Shown: positions 60,631 through 63,598 of the stretch, in pieces | How the letters are laid out: each line of letters opens with the position of its first letter | How positions within the stretch are numbered: position 1 is the stretch's first letter | DNA from: Planctomycetota bacterium | Lineage (GTDB): Bacteria > Planctomycetota > UBA1135 > JACQFD01 | Assembly: GCA_016200225.1 (NCBI GenBank) | Contig: JACQFD010000033.1 | Coordinates: forward strand, 164,175 to 227,772 | Direction: 5' to 3' | DNA length: 63,598 nt | Position numbers and translations under genes: made by a program | Notes under the pieces: model-generated | Told to the model about the DNA's origin: nothing | What the model saw: only the letters and a program-made list of their open reading frames with translations | The model's database searches: none

Positions 60631-61920
60631 ATGAAATTTAACATCCCCGACCGAATTCCTCCGATCGACGAAGTCGCGGTTCGTAAACTGCACCGGAAGG
60701 GACTCTCGGGCGCGGAGATTGCGAGGAGGCTCGGCTACAGCCCGCTCAGCATGCGGAATTTCCTGAGACGTGCGAACCTAAAGTTAGTTCGGGCCGATCC
60801 GCCGATGAACGCGCCGCACAGATCACAAGTATACACGGTCTGGAAACGTATGAAGAAAAATGCGCGGAAGTTACAAAAACACTCGAAGGGACGACGCGCG
60901 GGAACTGGCGGCGTTTGGGATTCGGCTTGGGATAAATTTAGTGGATTCTATCGTTGGGCAATGCGATCTGGATTCGTTCCCGGAATGGTTCTTTACTTTT
61001 CGGGGCGTGGCAATTGTTATAAACCGTCAAACTGCCAGTGGATTGGTCGAGGGGAAAACCGCGAGAGACTCAACGCGAAAGGGAGCGGTAGAAAGCAACC
61101 GACGAGCTTTCGACATTACGACACGCAGAAAATTATCAAAATGCATACAGAAAAGGGTATGACGCCAACGGAAATCGCGCGCCGCATTCGGGGCCGGATG
61201 ACGTCGATTCGCCATTTACTAATTCGCAACGGTGTTTATGAAAGGCGAAAGCCCGAAGTTCCCGTCAATCGCACGAGCAATCTCCTGCGCGGCGTGTACA
61301 AATTCACGCGTCGCCACTGTGAAAACCCAAAGGATCCCGCATATCAATATTACGGCGCCAAAGGCATCCGCGTCTGTCGTGAGTGGCGGGAGTTCAAGGA
61401 TTTTTATGAATGGGCGATGTCGTCTGGCTACAAAAAAGGGGTTTGCCTCTCAAGGAAGGATCGGCTGAAAGACTACACTCCGAAGAATTGCATTTGGGTC
61501 ACGCGCGCGCGGGCAGCCAAGGCGTCGCGACATCTAAACGTTAAGGGACGACCCCGTTGGCTCGTTCCAGCATTCGGTGAACTGAAGGGGCCAACGCAGT
61601 GGTCTCGCGACCGACGGTGTTCCGTTTCACTTCGAACATTAATATTACGGTTGCGCGGAAAGTGGGAACCTGAGGAGGCCATTGAAACGCCAGCGATGCA
61701 CGATTCGAAAGCGCCCGATAAGATTATTATTTCCGCATTCGACGAGAGAAAAAGCGTGTCAAATTGGTCGCGTGATCCCAGATGCAAAGTGACGTTGGTT
61801 TCGTTAGTTCGGCGACTGCGGCGCGGTCTTTCGCCAAAACTCGCCATTACAAGTCCCCCGTTTCAGGTGCCAGAAATAAAGAATAGCCGCGCCGCAAATC
61901 CGCAACGGCGATCGAAATAG
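60631..61920 (+). CDS. modular HTH/YYG-domain protein, second of a pair
   Basis: A 429-residue paralogue of the preceding protein: HTH (12-50, DEVAVRKLHRKGLSGAEIAR), a degenerate YYG domain (64-150, AWDKFSGFYRWAMRSGFVPG, CYKPSNCQWIG), a second HTH (160-195, IARRIRGRMTSIRHLLIRNG), an intact YYG domain (218-297, YYGAKGIRVCREWREFKDFY) and two FGExKG modules (313-352 and 367-410). It lacks the module seen between the two halves of the first protein, so the pair is duplicated but not identical. Likely co-transcribed. Confidence 0.7.
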   Translation: MKFNIPDRIPPIDEVAVRKLHRKGLSGAEIARRLGYSPLSMRNFLRRANLKLVRADPPMNAPHRSQVYTVWKRMKKNARKLQKHSKGRRAGTGGVWDSAWDKFSGFYRWAMRSGFVPGMVLYFSGRGNCYKPSNCQWIGRGENRERLNAKGSGRKQPTSFRHYDTQKIIKMHTEKGMTPTEIARRIRGRMTSIRHLLIRNGVYERRKPEVPVNRTSNLLRGVYKFTRRHCENPKDPAYQYYGAKGIRVCREWREFKDFYEWAMSSGYKKGVCLSRKDRLKDYTPKNCIWVTRARAAKASRHLNVKGRPRWLVPAFGELKGPTQWSRDRRCSVSLRTLILRLRGKWEPEEAIETPAMHDSKAPDKIIISAFDERKSVSNWSRDPRCKVTLVSLVRRLRRGLSPKLAITSPPFQVPEIKNSRAANPQRRSK

Positions 61921-62254
61921 CAAATGTAACCTGACGTCGAGAATGCTTTCTTAAAAACATCGGGAGTGTCCGTTTCTATTCGTTCAATTCGTTCAAAGCA
62001 ATTTTGTATTAATTAGCCTCTACGACTCGCGCGCTGGCTGCAAAATTTGCACACTTGCCGCACGAATGGTCGGGTCACACTCGATGTTCTTGTAGGGGGA
62101 CACGTTCGTTGTTCGGTGGCTGGCGCCCGCACAACGACGCCCGCCGGCAGACCGCAGCGGTTTCGCGGATCGCCGCGGGACGGTTTTGTTTCTGCGATGC
62201 GTACTGGAGCCTCGACGGCGTTAATGTGGAGCATCATCTGCAACGCGTGAATTC
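61921..62254. other. intergenic region between the modular pair and a methyltransferase
   Basis: 334 bases without a convincing gene. The left part is AT-rich (61921-62020), the right part is GC-rich. No dyad or promoter stands out. The GC-rich portion may be leftover coding sequence, but no protein family was recognised. Confidence 0.4.
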
Positions 62255-63118
62255 ATGACATCCAACGCCCCCGCCTTCGATCCTAACAAATACAAAACTA
62301 CAACACGTGAGCAGTGGCAGACGGCAGCGGAGGCATGGGATCGCTGGGGGCCAACCCTGAACAAGTGGCTGGGCGCGGCAACGGACACGATGCTTGATAT
62401 GGCCGGAATTGAGTCTGGCCAGCATGTGCTCGACGTTGCCGCGGGTGCCGGTGAGCAAACGATTGTGACGGCCCGTCGCTTGGGTCCAACGGGTTCGATC
62501 TTGGCGACAGACATCTCACCCAACATACTAATGTTTGCCGAGAATGCTGCAATTCGGGCAGGATTGAAGAATGTTAAGACTCAAGTAATGGACGGCGAAA
62601 ATTTGGAATTGCCGGATAATACATTTGACGCGGTGTTGTCGCGCGTTGGCTTGATCTATTTTCCCGACCAACAACGGGCACTCACCGGGATGAAGCGCGT
62701 TCTCAAGCCCGGCGGGAGGGTTGGCGCGATTACCTATTCGACGCCCGATAAGAATGAATTCTTCTCCGTGCCGGTTTCGATTATTAGACAGCGCGCAAAC
62801 TTGCCGCCGCCACTTCCCGGCCAGCCCGGTCCCTTTAGTTTGGGTGGTCGGGGCGTGCTTGAGGCTGCATTAAACAAAGCTGGTTTTCGTGATATTCGAG
62901 TCCAGTTGGTGTCTTCGCCTCTCAGACTGGCATCCGCCGAGGAATGCGTCCGTTTCGAGCGGGAATCATTTGGAGCACTGCACCAGATGTTGGCAGGCGT
63001 GCCTGAATCGGAACGTCCATCCGTATGGGACGAGATACTACAGAAACTAAGAAGTTTCGAAAGCGCGGAGGGATTTATTGGTCCGTGCGAAATGGTGGTT
63101 GCGATAGGAATCAAGTAA
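62255..63118 (+). CDS. class I SAM-dependent methyltransferase (UbiE/COQ5-like)
   Basis: A 287-residue Rossmann methyltransferase with SAM-binding motif GQHVLDVAAGAGEQTIVTAR, acidic ATDISPNILMFAENAA, ELPDNTFDAVLSRVGLIYF and VLKPGGRVGAITYST. The pattern is that of UbiE/COQ5-like small-molecule methyltransferases. The substrate is unknown; no quinone biosynthesis genes are near. Start ATG 62255, no Shine-Dalgarno. Confidence 0.88.
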   Translation: MTSNAPAFDPNKYKTTTREQWQTAAEAWDRWGPTLNKWLGAATDTMLDMAGIESGQHVLDVAAGAGEQTIVTARRLGPTGSILATDISPNILMFAENAAIRAGLKNVKTQVMDGENLELPDNTFDAVLSRVGLIYFPDQQRALTGMKRVLKPGGRVGAITYSTPDKNEFFSVPVSIIRQRANLPPPLPGQPGPFSLGGRGVLEAALNKAGFRDIRVQLVSSPLRLASAEECVRFERESFGALHQMLAGVPESERPSVWDEILQKLRSFESAEGFIGPCEMVVAIGIK

Positions 63119-63140
63119 CCAATCCATTATCGTCAATGCG

Positions 63141-63296
63141 ATATTTACATTGAAATGCACAAATGCGCCCGCCAACTCGCTCGCCGGCCGCACGTATTAC
63201 GCGCAGGCCGTCTGGGCGCGGGCGATTAATGTTTGCTTTAACTTTCCGCTGGGATTGAGCTCGTCGAATGGGCTGGCGATTACGATACAGCCTTGA
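63141..63296 (+). pseudogene. relic of an FG-GAP-type C-terminal domain
   Basis: The frame reads VNAIFTLKCTN, SLAGRTYYAQAVWARAINVC and LGLSSSNGLAITIQP before a TGA at 63294-63296, without an in-frame start. It resembles the end of the secreted FG-GAP protein at 9304-11943 (AGNTYYLQGYAYDANVPGLI...QTNGLQLTIGQ). It is the 3' remnant of a surface-protein gene whose 5' part has been replaced by the methyltransferase region. Confidence 0.6.
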
Positions 63297-63598
63297 AGAT
63301 AAATATATAATTACGACCCCCTTTCAAGGAACGTGGTACAGAAAGGCCGGGCGGGTCAGCGGGCCGTGCAGTTATTGATAAGTCTTTCCGAAGGCTGCGT
63401 TATTTCTTTGGGCTCGATTCCAATTCAGCTTCCCACTCAAGATGGCCTTCGGAATAGTGAATGCGTCCGACGAAACCATGGTTGCGCGACTTCTTGAATC
63501 GCGGAAATTGTGGGGATGAATGCACCACGACACATCCAAGGCCCAATCGGCGCCGGACGAAAACAATATATTTTAAGCCTTCTCCGCAAATTTAAGCA
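63297..63598. other. right edge of the window, no confident gene
   Basis: 302 bases. A minus-strand frame near 63400-63590 translates to a plausible short sequence (HYSEGHLEWEAELES) but lacks a start codon and recognised relatives, so it is not called. No other feature was seen. Confidence 0.35.

Noticed and set aside
63372..63566. Minus-strand frame of 64 codons at the right edge
   Set aside because: No recognisable motif; another frame in the same place looks more protein-like but has no start codon. The window ends too soon to decide.

Overview
The window looks like a chromosomal segment of a GC-rich, Gram-negative bacterium, most plausibly a member of the Planctomycetota or a close relative. 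The case rests on several features taken together. There is a secreted FG-GAP repeat protein with a C-terminal domain type I associate with that group, a large Ser/Thr kinase-ATPase-TPR protein, a secreted HEAT-repeat protein beside a secreted DUF1570-like protein, and a pentahaem c-type cytochrome. Envelope genes (a Kdo-kinase-like fusion, a heptosyltransferase-like GT9, lgt) indicate an outer membrane. Most genes lack a clear Shine-Dalgarno sequence. Assignment to a genus or family is not possible from sequence alone.

Layout. Positions 1-585 hold the start of a sigma-54 activator running off the left edge. Positions 1127-6643 hold a translation/transcription block (nusA, infB, ylxP, rbfA) interrupted after infB by a 167-bp foldback repeat. 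Then come a NatAB-type ABC exporter (6646-9296), the FG-GAP protein and cysS on the minus strand, and a plus-strand run of HEAT protein, DUF1570-like protein, kinase and NYN nuclease (13851-21872). Positions 21890-35452 are a mixed envelope and redox region: AAA/DUF4143 ATPase with a striking tandem operator, Kdo kinase-glycosyltransferase fusion, pentahaem cytochrome, GT9, a large secreted glycosidase, an arsenite-methyltransferase-like enzyme paired with a G3E GTPase, a GT2 and a UDP-galactopyranose-mutase-like flavoprotein. Positions 35581-44601 carry a solute-binding protein, threonine synthase, DinB, an RNase HII-like protein, a receiver-like protein, lgt, a bacterial Pus10 homologue, a parDE module, an EamA transporter and a FabZ-like dehydratase.

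Positions 44705-54894 hold a carboxypeptidase-regulatory-like protein, a membrane phosphodiesterase, a polyprenyl synthase, the ribosomal block rpsB-tsf-pyrH-frr, tRNA-Lys, an orphan eboE and tRNA-Glu. From about 54895 to the right edge the sequence becomes accessory: two toxin-antitoxin modules, a tandem duplication of a small membrane-protein gene, a pRiA4b ORF-3-like gene, two co-directional modular DNA-binding proteins of a phage-like family, a SAM methyltransferase and a relic of an FG-GAP-type C-terminal domain. No integrase, transposase, rRNA or CRISPR array was seen.

The points most worth following up are: the archaeal/eukaryotic-type Pus10; the tandem 11-8-11 dyads upstream of the AAA/DUF4143 gene; the 167-bp foldback repeat at the infB stop codon; the modular HTH/YYG/FGETKG protein pair; several promoters whose -10 boxes sit 6-9 bases before start codons, implying leaderless mRNAs; and a strong excess of the word TTACAA/TTGTAA in the core part of the window.
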